Origin: Burkholderiales bacterium 67-32
GTDB lineage: Bacteria; Pseudomonadota; Gammaproteobacteria; Burkholderiales; Burkholderiaceae_B
Direction of reading: 5' to 3'
NCBI GenBank assembly: GCA_001898625.1
Contig: MKUP01000010.1
Coordinates: forward strand, 124,001 to 188,000
DNA: 64,000 nucleotides
Part shown: positions 35,378 to 43,522 of the stretch, piece after piece
Layout of the letters: each line of letters starts with the position of its first letter
How positions within the stretch are numbered: position 1 is the first letter of the stretch
Translations under genes and position numbers: made by a program
Notes under the pieces: generated by a model
What the model was told of the DNA's origin: nothing
Databases searched by the model: none
What the model saw: only the letters and a program-made list of their open reading frames with translations

Positions 35378-36301
35378 CTAGCGTGGGGTGGCCTGCGTCA
35401 TCAGGGGCCGCGAGCGAAAGCGCGCGCTGAAGGTCCCAAGGATGAAGACGCGGAACATGTAGGGCACGAGGCCGCGCTCGTTCAGCGCGGCCGGCACGCG
35501 GTGCCGGTAGCGCCGATGGTGCAGGCGGGTCAGCTCGGACCAGTGGGCGCGCGAGTGTTCGTGGTGGGCGGTGTGCAGGCCGATGTTGAACAGCAGCGGA
35601 TTGACCAGTCCTTCGAAATTGCGGGCATAGCCCAGCGTGCGCCCGCGCGCGGGGCCGCTGTCGGCGTGCGCGTGTTGCAGGTAGTTGGTCGCCAGCAGCC
35701 AGTGCAGGCCGTGCAATTGCGGCACGATCACGAACACTAGCGCCTTGGCTGGGTTCAGCGCCAGCAGCCCGGCCCACAGGCCCAGCCACGCGGCGTACTG
35801 GGCCATGCAATAGCGCCAGGCGCCCGGCCGGTGCCGGTACAGGCGGCCCAGCCAGCGGACGAAGGCGGGGTAGAGCACCCGTGCCGCCTGCACGGGGTGC
35901 GCCAGGTAGCCCCACAGGTGATTGGTGTCGCCGCCGAAGCGATAGGTGCGTGCGATGTCCTGGGGGCCGTGCCGATGACGATGATGGTTGGCCACGTGCG
36001 CGGGATAGAACACGAAGGTGGGGTGCCCTTGCAGCAGGGTGATCCAGAAATCGGTGGCGCGGTTGGCCCGGCGGCCGTGCCACATGCGCAGATGGGTGTG
36101 GTTGTGATGGATGACGCCTATGCCCAGGGTCAGGAACAGCATCAGCGCGTAGAGCGGCAGCGAAAAACCGTGGCGCCACTGCCAGGCGGCCAGCGCCGGC
36201 AGGGCCGCCAGATACAGCAGGCTCTGCCAGTCGCGGCGGTTGCGCAGCGTGGGCAGCAAGGGGCGCCCGCTATTCATGGCCGGCCGCCGCCCTGCGTTCA
36301 T
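35378..36301 (-). CDS. Membrane fatty-acid desaturase
   Basis: 307 aa. Membrane di-iron desaturase with all histidine boxes: HHNHTH (65-70), HVANHHRHRH (102-111) and HTAHH (243-247), plus NYLQHAHAD near 206. Four to five hydrophobic stretches span the membrane. It should insert a double bond (or hydroxylate) a lipid or acyl-carrier-bound chain. The start is uncertain: an ATG at 36,277 would shorten it by eight residues. It overlaps the end of the upstream hydroxylase-like gene and precedes the ketosynthase fusion by 27 bp. Confidence 0.88.
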   Translation of the reverse strand: MNAGRRPAMNSGRPLLPTLRNRRDWQSLLYLAALPALAAWQWRHGFSLPLYALMLFLTLGIGVIHHNHTHLRMWHGRRANRATDFWITLLQGHPTFVFYPAHVANHHRHRHGPQDIARTYRFGGDTNHLWGYLAHPVQAARVLYPAFVRWLGRLYRHRPGAWRYCMAQYAAWLGLWAGLLALNPAKALVFVIVPQLHGLHWLLATNYLQHAHADSGPARGRTLGYARNFEGLVNPLLFNIGLHTAHHEHSRAHWSELTRLHHRRYRHRVPAALNERGLVPYMFRVFILGTFSARFRSRPLMTQATPR

Positions 36302-37043
36302 GGGCCTTCAACAGGAGCGCCGCGGCGTCCGCCTGCAGGCGTGTGCGGAACAGGCGGTCCATGAAGGTGAACTGGAACCCGTAGTTCCCGCTGAAGCAGG
36401 CATGGTGCAGATGATGCCGGCGGCTGGCGGCGAACCAGTGGGCATAGGACACTTGAGGGAAGAAGTCGTAGTTGGCGTGGCCGATGCAGTTGAAGAACAG
36501 GCTGAACAGCGGCACCGAGGCCAGCGACCAGAAGCTGAAGTCGTGCACCACCATGGGCAGCAGGATCACGTTGCCCAGCATCAGCGCCTCGATCGGATGA
36601 AAGCTGTAGGTCGAGAACGGCGTGGTGACGATGGAGCGGTGGTGGGGAAGGTGGAAGCGGCGCAGCAGCTTCGTATGCAGCAGGCGGTGATTGATCCAGA
36701 AATGCACGTCGTTCCAGGCGACCAGGGCCAGGATCTCCAGCGCGATCTTCCAGCCGCTGGCGGCGTGATCCAGCCTTGCCCAGCCGAGTTGCAGCAGCCC
36801 CCACGGAAAGATCATGCCCATGCCGAACAGCAGGATGGACGAGCCCGATTGGAGCAATTCGCGGCGCAACTGGCCCGGCGCCAGCGGGCGGGGGTCCAGC
36901 GGGCGCCCCAGGCCCAGTGCGGGCAGCAGGTAGTGGGTAAGCAGCCAGGTCGCGGCGCCGAACAGCAGGTAGATACCACCGAAGAACAGCAGGCCTGCCA
37001 GCATGACCTGCCATGCCGATAGCTCCTGGAAGGCTTGGCCCAT
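36270..37043 (-). CDS. Sterol desaturase / fatty acid hydroxylase superfamily protein
   Basis: 257 aa membrane oxygenase with the eight-histidine pattern of the superfamily: NDVHFWINHRLLH (His114, 119, 123), HLPHH (131-135), FHP (149) and RHHLHH (210-214). Family members hydroxylate or desaturate lipids at a di-iron centre. It is the first gene of the four-gene operon; the promoter must lie in the 160-bp gap shared with the divergent racemase gene. Confidence 0.88.
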   Translation of the reverse strand: MGQAFQELSAWQVMLAGLLFFGGIYLLFGAATWLLTHYLLPALGLGRPLDPRPLAPGQLRRELLQSGSSILLFGMGMIFPWGLLQLGWARLDHAASGWKIALEILALVAWNDVHFWINHRLLHTKLLRRFHLPHHRSIVTTPFSTYSFHPIEALMLGNVILLPMVVHDFSFWSLASVPLFSLFFNCIGHANYDFFPQVSYAHWFAASRRHHLHHACFSGNYGFQFTFMDRLFRTRLQADAAALLLKAHERRAAAGHE

Positions 37044-37203
37044 GGATTGTTGTCGTTGTGATGCCGGGAACGGCCCCTATGATAAGCAATCCGCCAGGCC
37101 GATCGCGGCCGTGGAAGGGGATGTCGATTGCACTGGCCCTACAAATTCATTACAAAATGTTGGCGTAATCCTCGGGCCGTTGAACCCCGACGCTGGAGCA
37201 CAT

Positions 37204-37899
37204 ATGAAGACCCTGGGCCTGATAGGCGGGATGAGCTGGGAATCCACCATTCCCTATTACCGGCAGATCAACGAAGCCATCAAGCAGCGCCTGGGCGGCC
37301 TGCACTCGGCGCGGATGGTGCTGTACAGCGTGGATTTCCACGAGATCGAGCAATTGCAGCACGCCGGCCAGTGGGAGCGGGCGGGCGTGGTGCTGGCGGA
37401 CGCCGCGCAACGGCTGGAGCTGGCCGGCGCCGACGGCATCGTGCTGTGTACCAACACGATGCACAAGGTGGCGGCGCAGATCGGGCAGGCGGTGGGCATC
37501 CCGCTCCTGCACATCGCCGATCCGACCGCCCAGGCCCTGGGCGCCGAGGGGTATTCCACCGTCGGGCTGCTGGGCACGCGCTTCACGATGGAACAGGATT
37601 TCTACCGGACCTGCCTGGAACAGAGGCACGGATTGACGGTCCTGATCCCGGACGAGACCGACCGCGCCACGGTGCATCGCATCATCTACGAAGAGCTTTG
37701 CCTCGGCCGCATCCTGGATGCGTCGCGCGCGGCCTATCTGTCCATCATCCGCCGCCTGCGGGACAACGGCGCGCAGGCCATCATCCTGGGCTGCACCGAA
37801 ATCTCGCTGCTGGTGGAGCCCCGGCATGTGGACGTGCCCCTGTTCGACACCACGCGCCTCCATGCGCTCCACGCGGCGGAGTGGGCCCTGAGCCCCTAG
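37204..37899 (+). CDS. Aspartate/glutamate racemase family protein
   Basis: 231 aa. Asp/Glu racemase superfamily, YgeA/aspartate-racemase branch: MKTLGLIGGMSWESTIPYYR at the start, catalytic cysteines in LCTNTMH and GCTEISLL. It interconverts L- and D-amino acids (or related acids) without cofactor. The start ATG follows GGAG; a longer frame upstream lacks similarity. It is divergent from the lipid-cluster operon, and no link between the two is evident. Confidence 0.9.
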   Translation: MKTLGLIGGMSWESTIPYYRQINEAIKQRLGGLHSARMVLYSVDFHEIEQLQHAGQWERAGVVLADAAQRLELAGADGIVLCTNTMHKVAAQIGQAVGIPLLHIADPTAQALGAEGYSTVGLLGTRFTMEQDFYRTCLEQRHGLTVLIPDETDRATVHRIIYEELCLGRILDASRAAYLSIIRRLRDNGAQAIILGCTEISLLVEPRHVDVPLFDTTRLHALHAAEWALSP

Positions 37900-38062
37900 G
37901 ACGCCGGTACGGCGGCCGGCGTCCAGCCTGGTTCTCCAGCGGGTTATATTAAAATCCGATGACTCGCTCGGTAACACAAGGAGCCCAGGCCTCCTGTCGC
38001 ATACGGTCACGTGGAGCATCCCCCATGCCAACTTCCCCCGAAGAACACTACCCCCCACCCAA

Positions 38063-38140
38063 GGCACAGCGGATCCGGCTCCGCCGGTCCGCCAGTGCCG
38101 CCCCCTGGGGGGCGCGCGTAAGCGCGTAGGGGGGGACCCC
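38063..38140 (-). repeat. Dispersed GC-rich repeat, copy B
   Basis: Reverse complement of the element at 9,349. It shares CCCCCCTA, GCGCT, the C-run/G-run hairpin, GGCGGCAC, GGACCGGC and AGCCGGATCC in the same order, with a few substitutions. Its last base abuts the ATG of the AraC-family gene, so the element supplies that gene's ribosome-binding region (G-run). Confidence 0.7.
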
Positions 38141-39007
38141 ATGTCAGCCGCAATCAGGATCCTGCAGGGAAAGTTCGGGCGTGTGGCGCTGCTCGACATG
38201 AACATGCTCCTGGTGTCGCATGCGCATCACCATTGCCACGTGCTGATCAAGGCCTTCGGCGCGGACACGTATTTCTCGGTGCGCGGCCAGCCGCAGCCGT
38301 TGACGGACGACAGCGCCGTCCTGATCAACGCCTGGGAGCCGCATTCGTACAGCCATAATGGCGCGGAAGTACAGCGCACGGTCATCCTGGCGCTGTACAT
38401 CGAGCCCGGCTGGCTGGCCGGCATCCAGCAGGCATTGACGGTCAGCGCGCATCCCCATTTCTTCCAGCAACCTTGTGTCGCGCTGTCGCCGGCGGCGCGC
38501 AAGCTGGCCGATGCGCTGGCGCGGGACATGTTGCTGACGGCGGAGCTGCCGTCCGGCCAGTTGGAAGAGCGCCTGTTCGAACTGATGATTGCCACGATCG
38601 AACATCATTCCGAGTGGCGCAGCTATCAGTCGCTGTTGGGCACCCTGCGGCAGCATCACGGCGACGTGCGCATCCGCAAGGCCATCAGCCGCATGCGCGA
38701 GAACATCGGGCAGTCGGTAGACATGGACGTGCTGGCGGCCGAGTGCGGCCTGTCGCGGGCGCATTTCTTCGAGCTGTTCCGCAAGACGACCAAGCTGACG
38801 CCGCGCGTGTACGCCAACGTGTTGCGGATGGAAGCGGCCATCACCGCGCTGACCGCGGGCGAGACGCCCATTGCCGACCTGGCCTACGACATGGGTTTTT
38901 CCGCGCCCGGCCACTTCACCCGCTTCTTCCGCGAGCATCTGGGCACCACGCCCACCGAGTACCGCCGCGTGGTGGACCTGCTCGAACCCGCCAAGGACGG
39001 GCGCTGA
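38141..39007 (+). CDS. AraC family transcriptional regulator with cupin sensor
   Basis: 288 aa. The N-terminal cupin-like arm reads GRVALLDMNMLLVSHAHHHC and the C-terminal AraC double HTH (about residues 185-285) includes AAECGLSRAHFFELFRKTT and DMGFSAPGHFTRFFREHLG. It probably activates the Mo-hydroxylase/CoA-ligase operon that starts 172 bp downstream. The ATG lies directly after a repeat element, with only a G-run as ribosome-binding sequence. Confidence 0.88.
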   Translation: MSAAIRILQGKFGRVALLDMNMLLVSHAHHHCHVLIKAFGADTYFSVRGQPQPLTDDSAVLINAWEPHSYSHNGAEVQRTVILALYIEPGWLAGIQQALTVSAHPHFFQQPCVALSPAARKLADALARDMLLTAELPSGQLEERLFELMIATIEHHSEWRSYQSLLGTLRQHHGDVRIRKAISRMRENIGQSVDMDVLAAECGLSRAHFFELFRKTTKLTPRVYANVLRMEAAITALTAGETPIADLAYDMGFSAPGHFTRFFREHLGTTPTEYRRVVDLLEPAKDGR

Positions 39008-39030
39008 CGGCCGGCCCACGGGCCGCTTTT
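39008..39030 (+). terminator. Likely terminator after the AraC gene
   Basis: A short GC stem CGGCC / GGCCG with an 8-nt loop (39,008-39,025) is followed by CTTTT. It starts right after the AraC-family stop, before the Mo-hydroxylase genes. Confidence 0.45.
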
Positions 39031-39179
39031 CCGTCAGGAAACCGAAAAATCAGACTCCATGGTAAGTGAGCCGATGCGGCGGTAACGGCCGCGGGCAGGG
39101 TGCCGCTTATCTTTCTCCTCGCGCAGATCGCCTGTAGGCGGCATGCAGGAAACAGGAGGAAGAGACATGGGGTGCTTGC

Positions 39180-42100
39180 ATGAGTGACGCGAGCGTTCTG
39201 CCCACGGCGGATGCGCCGTTCGTCGGGCGGCGGCAGGAGCGGGTCGAGGACACGGCGCTGCTGTCGGGGCGCGGCGCCTATGGCGACGACCTGCCGGTCA
39301 AGCCGGGCACGCTGCACGCCGCCATCCTGCGGTCGCCCCACGCCCACGCCGAGGTGCTGCGCATCGACGCGGGCGCGGCGGAGGCCCATCCGGGCGTCAG
39401 GGCGGTGCTGACGGGCGCCGACGTGAAGCGCTGGTCGCAGCCTTTCGTGGTGGGCGTGAAGTCGCCCATGGAGCATTGGTCGCTGGCCCAGGACCGCGTG
39501 CGCTACGTGGGCGAGCCGGTCGCCGTCGTGGTGGCCGAGGACCGCTATGTCGCCGAGGACGCGCTGGAGCTGATACGCGTCGACTACGACGTGTTGCCGG
39601 TGGCCGTGGAGATCGAGGCCGCCATTGCCGAGGATGCGCCGGTGCTGCATCCGGCGGTGGGCAGCAACGTCGTCAGCGACCGCAGCTTCAGTTATGGCGA
39701 ACCGGACGCCGCCTTCGCCGCGGCCGAACACCGTATTCGACTGACCGTCCACTACCCGCGCAATTCCTGCACGCCCATCGAGGGGGCGGTGGTGATTGCC
39801 GAACACCTGGCGGGCGACGACGGCTACGAGGTCAGCTCCAATTTCATGGGACCGTTCTCGCTGCATTCGGTCATGGCGCTGGCGCTGAAGATTCCCGGTA
39901 CGCGCCTGCGCCACAAGCTGCCGCGCGACTCGGGCGGCAGCTTCGGCGTGAAGCAGAGCGTATTTCCCTACGTGGTGCTGATGTGCCTGGCGTCGCGCAA
40001 GGCGGGCGCGCCGGTGAAGTGGGTGGAGGACCGCCTGGAGCACCTGGTGGCCGCGACTTCGGCCACGTCCCGCCTGTGCACGATCGAGGCGGCCGTGGAC
40101 GGCGAAGGGCGGATCGGCGCGCTGTCCTACGACCAGTTCGACGACGTGGGCGGTTATCTGCGCGCCCCCGAGCCGGCCACGTTCTATCGCATGCACGGCT
40201 GCCTGACGGGCGCCTATGCGATTCCGAATCTGAAGGTGCGCAACCGCGTGGTGCTGACCAATCGCACGCCCGCCGGGCTGGTGCGCGGTTTCGGCGGCCC
40301 CCAGGTGTATTTCGCGCTGGAGCGCCTGGTGCAGCGCATCGCGCAGCAACTGGGGATCGATCCGCTGGTGGTGTACCGGCGCAATTTCGTGCAGCCCGAG
40401 GCGTTTCCATACCGGGCCGCGGCGGGCGCCTTGCTGGACTCCGGCAATTACCCGCTGGCGGTCGAGATGGCCGAGCGCGAAGGAGGACTGGACGAGCTGC
40501 TGCAACGGCGCGACGCCGCCCGGGCCGAGGGCCGGCTGTACGGCATCGGCTTTGCCGCGATCGTGGAGCCGTCCATCTCCAACATGGGCTACATCAGCAC
40601 GGTCATGACGGCGGAGCAGCGCGCCAAGGCCGGTCCGAAGAACGGCGCCACCGCCAGCGCCACCGTCTGCATCGATCCGCTGGGCGGGGTGACGGTGGTG
40701 GTCGCTTCCTCGCCAGCCGGGCAGGGGCACATGACCGTGTGCGCGCAGGTCGTCGCGGACGTGTTCGGCCTCGTGCCGGAGCAGGTGGCCGTGAACGTGG
40801 ACTTCGATACGCAGAAGGATGCGTGGTCGGTCGCCGCGGGCAATTACTCCAGCCGCTTCGCCGGCGCCGTGGCGGGCACCGTGCATCTGGCGGCCAGCCG
40901 GCTGCGCGACAAGGTGGCGCGCATCGTGGCCCATCAACTGGAGTGCGATCCGGCCGACGTGGTGTTCACCGGTGGCAAGGTGGGCCTGCCGGGCAGGATG
41001 CTGGCGTTTGGGCGCGCGGCCAGCAGCGCGCATTGGGCGCCGGGGCAACTGCCGGAGGGGGAATCGCCGGGGCTGCGGGTGACCGAGTTCTGGACGCCGC
41101 CCCAACTGACGGCCCCGGACGAGCAGGACCGCGTCAATACTTCCGCGGCCTACGGGTTCGCCTTCGACATCTGCGCGGTCGAGATCGACCGCGATACCGG
41201 GCGTGTGCGCATCGATCGCTACGTCACCACGCACGACGCCGGCAAGCTGCTCAACCCCGCGCTGGCGGACGGCCAGATCCGCGGGGCTTTCGCCCAGGGG
41301 TTGGGCGCCGCGCTGATGGAAGAGTTCCGCTACGGGGGCGATGGCAGTTTCCAGTCCGGCACCTTTGCCGATTACCTGGTGCCGACCACCTGCGAGGTGC
41401 CGGACCCCGTCATCGTCCATCTGGAAACCCCGTCGCCATTCACGCCGCTGGGAGCCAAGGGCTTGGGCGAGGGCAACAACATGAGCACGCCGGTATGCGT
41501 GGCCAATGCCGTCGCGGATGCGCTGGCGCCGATCCGAGGCGCCTGCGACATCAGGCTGCCGCTGACGCCGCTCAAGGTCATGGAGCTGATCGGATTCGAC
41601 GATCCGCCGCCCAGCGCCGGTGCGGAAACAACCGTGGCGCCGCCCGCGAGCCCCGCCACGCCGGGCGGCTCGGGCAAGGCCCTGTCCGCCACGGGCAGCG
41701 TGCAGATCGCCGCGGCGCCCGAGGTCGTCTTCAACGTGCTGCTCGATCCGCAGGCGCTGGCCAAAGTGGTACCGGGCTGCCATTCGCTGGAGGTGACAGG
41801 CGAGAACCGCTATCGCGCCGACGTGACGGTGGGCGTGGGCATGATCAAGGCCCGCTACGAGGCCCAGATCGCGCTATCGGAACTCGATCCGCCGCATTCC
41901 CTGCGCCTGGCCGGCTCGGGCAGTTCGTCGCTGGGCGCCGCGCGCGGCAGCGGCAAGGTACGGCTCGAACCCAACGAGGGCGGCACGCGCCTCCTCTACG
42001 ACTACAGCGCCGAGGTCAGCGGCAAGGTGGCCGCCGTGGGCAGCCGCATGCTGGAAGGGGCGGCCAAGATCGTCCTCGCGCAATTGTTTGAACAACTGGG

Positions 42101-42191
42101 CCGGCAGGCCAGCGGGCAACCGGCGCAGGCGGAATCGCGCGGCTGGTGGCGCAAGGTGCTGGCGCTGTTCGGTTGGAAGGGGGCGGCATGA
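39180..42191 (+). CDS. Molybdopterin-binding large subunit fused to a CoxG domain
   Basis: 1003 aa. Residues 1-800 are a xanthine dehydrogenase-family molybdenum hydroxylase large subunit: GRGAYGDDL near the start, LPRDSGGSFGVK, RGFGGPQ and the catalytic Glu764 in KGLGEGNN. A Pro/Ala linker (about 800-825) leads to an SRPBCC domain of the CoxG type (about 830-985), normally a separate protein that delivers or stabilises the Mo centre. A Trp-rich tail follows. The ATG of the next subunit overlaps by 4 nt. Substrate is probably an aromatic or heterocyclic acid or its CoA thioester. Confidence 0.9.
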   Translation: MSDASVLPTADAPFVGRRQERVEDTALLSGRGAYGDDLPVKPGTLHAAILRSPHAHAEVLRIDAGAAEAHPGVRAVLTGADVKRWSQPFVVGVKSPMEHWSLAQDRVRYVGEPVAVVVAEDRYVAEDALELIRVDYDVLPVAVEIEAAIAEDAPVLHPAVGSNVVSDRSFSYGEPDAAFAAAEHRIRLTVHYPRNSCTPIEGAVVIAEHLAGDDGYEVSSNFMGPFSLHSVMALALKIPGTRLRHKLPRDSGGSFGVKQSVFPYVVLMCLASRKAGAPVKWVEDRLEHLVAATSATSRLCTIEAAVDGEGRIGALSYDQFDDVGGYLRAPEPATFYRMHGCLTGAYAIPNLKVRNRVVLTNRTPAGLVRGFGGPQVYFALERLVQRIAQQLGIDPLVVYRRNFVQPEAFPYRAAAGALLDSGNYPLAVEMAEREGGLDELLQRRDAARAEGRLYGIGFAAIVEPSISNMGYISTVMTAEQRAKAGPKNGATASATVCIDPLGGVTVVVASSPAGQGHMTVCAQVVADVFGLVPEQVAVNVDFDTQKDAWSVAAGNYSSRFAGAVAGTVHLAASRLRDKVARIVAHQLECDPADVVFTGGKVGLPGRMLAFGRAASSAHWAPGQLPEGESPGLRVTEFWTPPQLTAPDEQDRVNTSAAYGFAFDICAVEIDRDTGRVRIDRYVTTHDAGKLLNPALADGQIRGAFAQGLGAALMEEFRYGGDGSFQSGTFADYLVPTTCEVPDPVIVHLETPSPFTPLGAKGLGEGNNMSTPVCVANAVADALAPIRGACDIRLPLTPLKVMELIGFDDPPPSAGAETTVAPPASPATPGGSGKALSATGSVQIAAAPEVVFNVLLDPQALAKVVPGCHSLEVTGENRYRADVTVGVGMIKARYEAQIALSELDPPHSLRLAGSGSSSLGAARGSGKVRLEPNEGGTRLLYDYSAEVSGKVAAVGSRMLEGAAKIVLAQLFEQLGRQASGQPAQAESRGWWRKVLALFGWKGAA

Positions 42192-43027
42192 AGCCGGCGG
42201 CTTTCGATTACGTGCGCCTGGAGGACGAGGCGCAGGCCTGCGACCTGCTGGCGCGGCATGGCGACGAGGCCCGCATCCTGGCGGGCGGGCAGTCGCTGAT
42301 CACGGTGCTGAACATGCGCCTGGCGCAGCCGTCGGTGCTGCTGGACGTTTCGCGTTGCGGCGCGCTGGACTACGTGAAGGTGGCGGGCCGGATGCTGGAG
42401 GTGGGGGCCGCGGCCACCCAGGCCAGCGTGGAGTGGCGGCCGGACCTGGCCGCCGAGGTGCCGCTGCTGGCCTGTGCGTTTCCCTACATCTCGCATTTCC
42501 AGGTGCGCAACCGGGGCACCGTGTGCGGCTCGGTCGCGCACGCCGATCCCAGCGCGGAATTGCCGCTGTGCCTGGCGCTGCTGGGAGGCGAAGTGGTGCT
42601 GTCGTCCCGGCGCGGCCGCCGGACCCTGGCGGCCCGGGATTTCTTCCTGGGCATGCTCACGACGGCCCGCGCCGGCGACGAACTGATCGCCTGCGTGCGC
42701 TATCCGCTGCGTGTCGCGGGCACGGGCTACGCGTTCGAGGAGTTCTCGCTGCGCCACGGCGATTTCGCCATCGCCGCCTGCGCGGCCGCCGTCAGCAAGG
42801 ACGCCATACGCCTGGGCGTGGGCGGCGTGGCGGACCGGCCGACCGTCGTGCAGTGGCCGCGCCTGCCGAAGCCGGAACTGGAAACCGCCATCAACGATTT
42901 CGCCTGGACGCTGGGCGCGCAGGACGACGCGCACGCCAGCGCCGCCTATCGCCGGCGGCTGGTGCGGCAACTGGCGGCCCGCGCCATCGCGACCGCCGCG
43001 TCGCGGGCGCAAGGAGACACGGAATGA
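42188..43027 (+). CDS. FAD-binding medium subunit of the molybdenum hydroxylase
   Basis: 279 aa. CoxM/CutM-type FAD subunit: ILAGGQSLITVLNMRLAQPS and RNRGTVCGSVAHADPSAELP bind the FAD. It passes electrons from the iron-sulfur subunit to the final acceptor. No extra 4Fe-4S insertion of the 4-hydroxybenzoyl-CoA reductase type is present. It overlaps its neighbours by 4 nt on both sides, so all three subunits are coupled. Confidence 0.93.
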   Translation: MKPAAFDYVRLEDEAQACDLLARHGDEARILAGGQSLITVLNMRLAQPSVLLDVSRCGALDYVKVAGRMLEVGAAATQASVEWRPDLAAEVPLLACAFPYISHFQVRNRGTVCGSVAHADPSAELPLCLALLGGEVVLSSRRGRRTLAARDFFLGMLTTARAGDELIACVRYPLRVAGTGYAFEEFSLRHGDFAIAACAAAVSKDAIRLGVGGVADRPTVVQWPRLPKPELETAINDFAWTLGAQDDAHASAAYRRRLVRQLAARAIATAASRAQGDTE

Positions 43028-43512
43028 GCATGGAAAAGACCCATCGCATCCGCTGCACGCTGAACGGCCGGCAGCGCGAGGGCACGGCCGAGAGCCGCAT
43101 GCTGCTGTCGGATTTCCTGCGGCACGAGCTGGGCGCCACCGGCACCCATGTGGGGTGCGAACACGGGGTGTGCGGCGCTTGCACCGTGCGCATCGACGGC
43201 GTGGCCGGCCGCTCCTGCCTGACGCTGGCCGTCCAGGTGGACGGCCGCGAGGTGGACACGGTGGAGGGCCTGGCGTGCGACGGCGAACTGAGCGACCTGC
43301 AACAGGCCTTCAGGCGGCACCACGCGCTGCAATGCGGCTTCTGCACGGCGGGCATCCTGATGTCGTGCGACGACTTCCTGGAACGCGTGCCGGACCCCAC
43401 CGAGCAACAGGTGCGGGACATGCTCTCGGGGCACCTGTGCCGGTGCACGGGCTACACGCCCATCGTGCAGGCCGTCCTCGACGTGGCCGCCTCGCGCAAC
43501 AAGAACACATAG
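43024..43512 (+). CDS. [2Fe-2S] small subunit of the molybdenum hydroxylase
   Basis: 162 aa. Two clusters: the plant-ferredoxin type with Cys45, Cys50, Cys53 and Cys65, and the helical type with Cys104, Cys107, Cys139 and Cys141 (QCGFCTAG, CRCTGY). It transfers electrons from the Mo centre to FAD. Subunit order large-FAD-FeS and coupled starts indicate one complex. Confidence 0.95.
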   Translation: MSMEKTHRIRCTLNGRQREGTAESRMLLSDFLRHELGATGTHVGCEHGVCGACTVRIDGVAGRSCLTLAVQVDGREVDTVEGLACDGELSDLQQAFRRHHALQCGFCTAGILMSCDDFLERVPDPTEQQVRDMLSGHLCRCTGYTPIVQAVLDVAASRNKNT

Positions 43513-43522
43513 GAGGCATCTG

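Noticed and set aside
38916-41783. A 955-codon minus-strand open frame opposite the molybdenum hydroxylase
   Set aside because: Low-complexity translation with many His/Arg/Gly residues, no motif, and it opposes a fully conserved gene.
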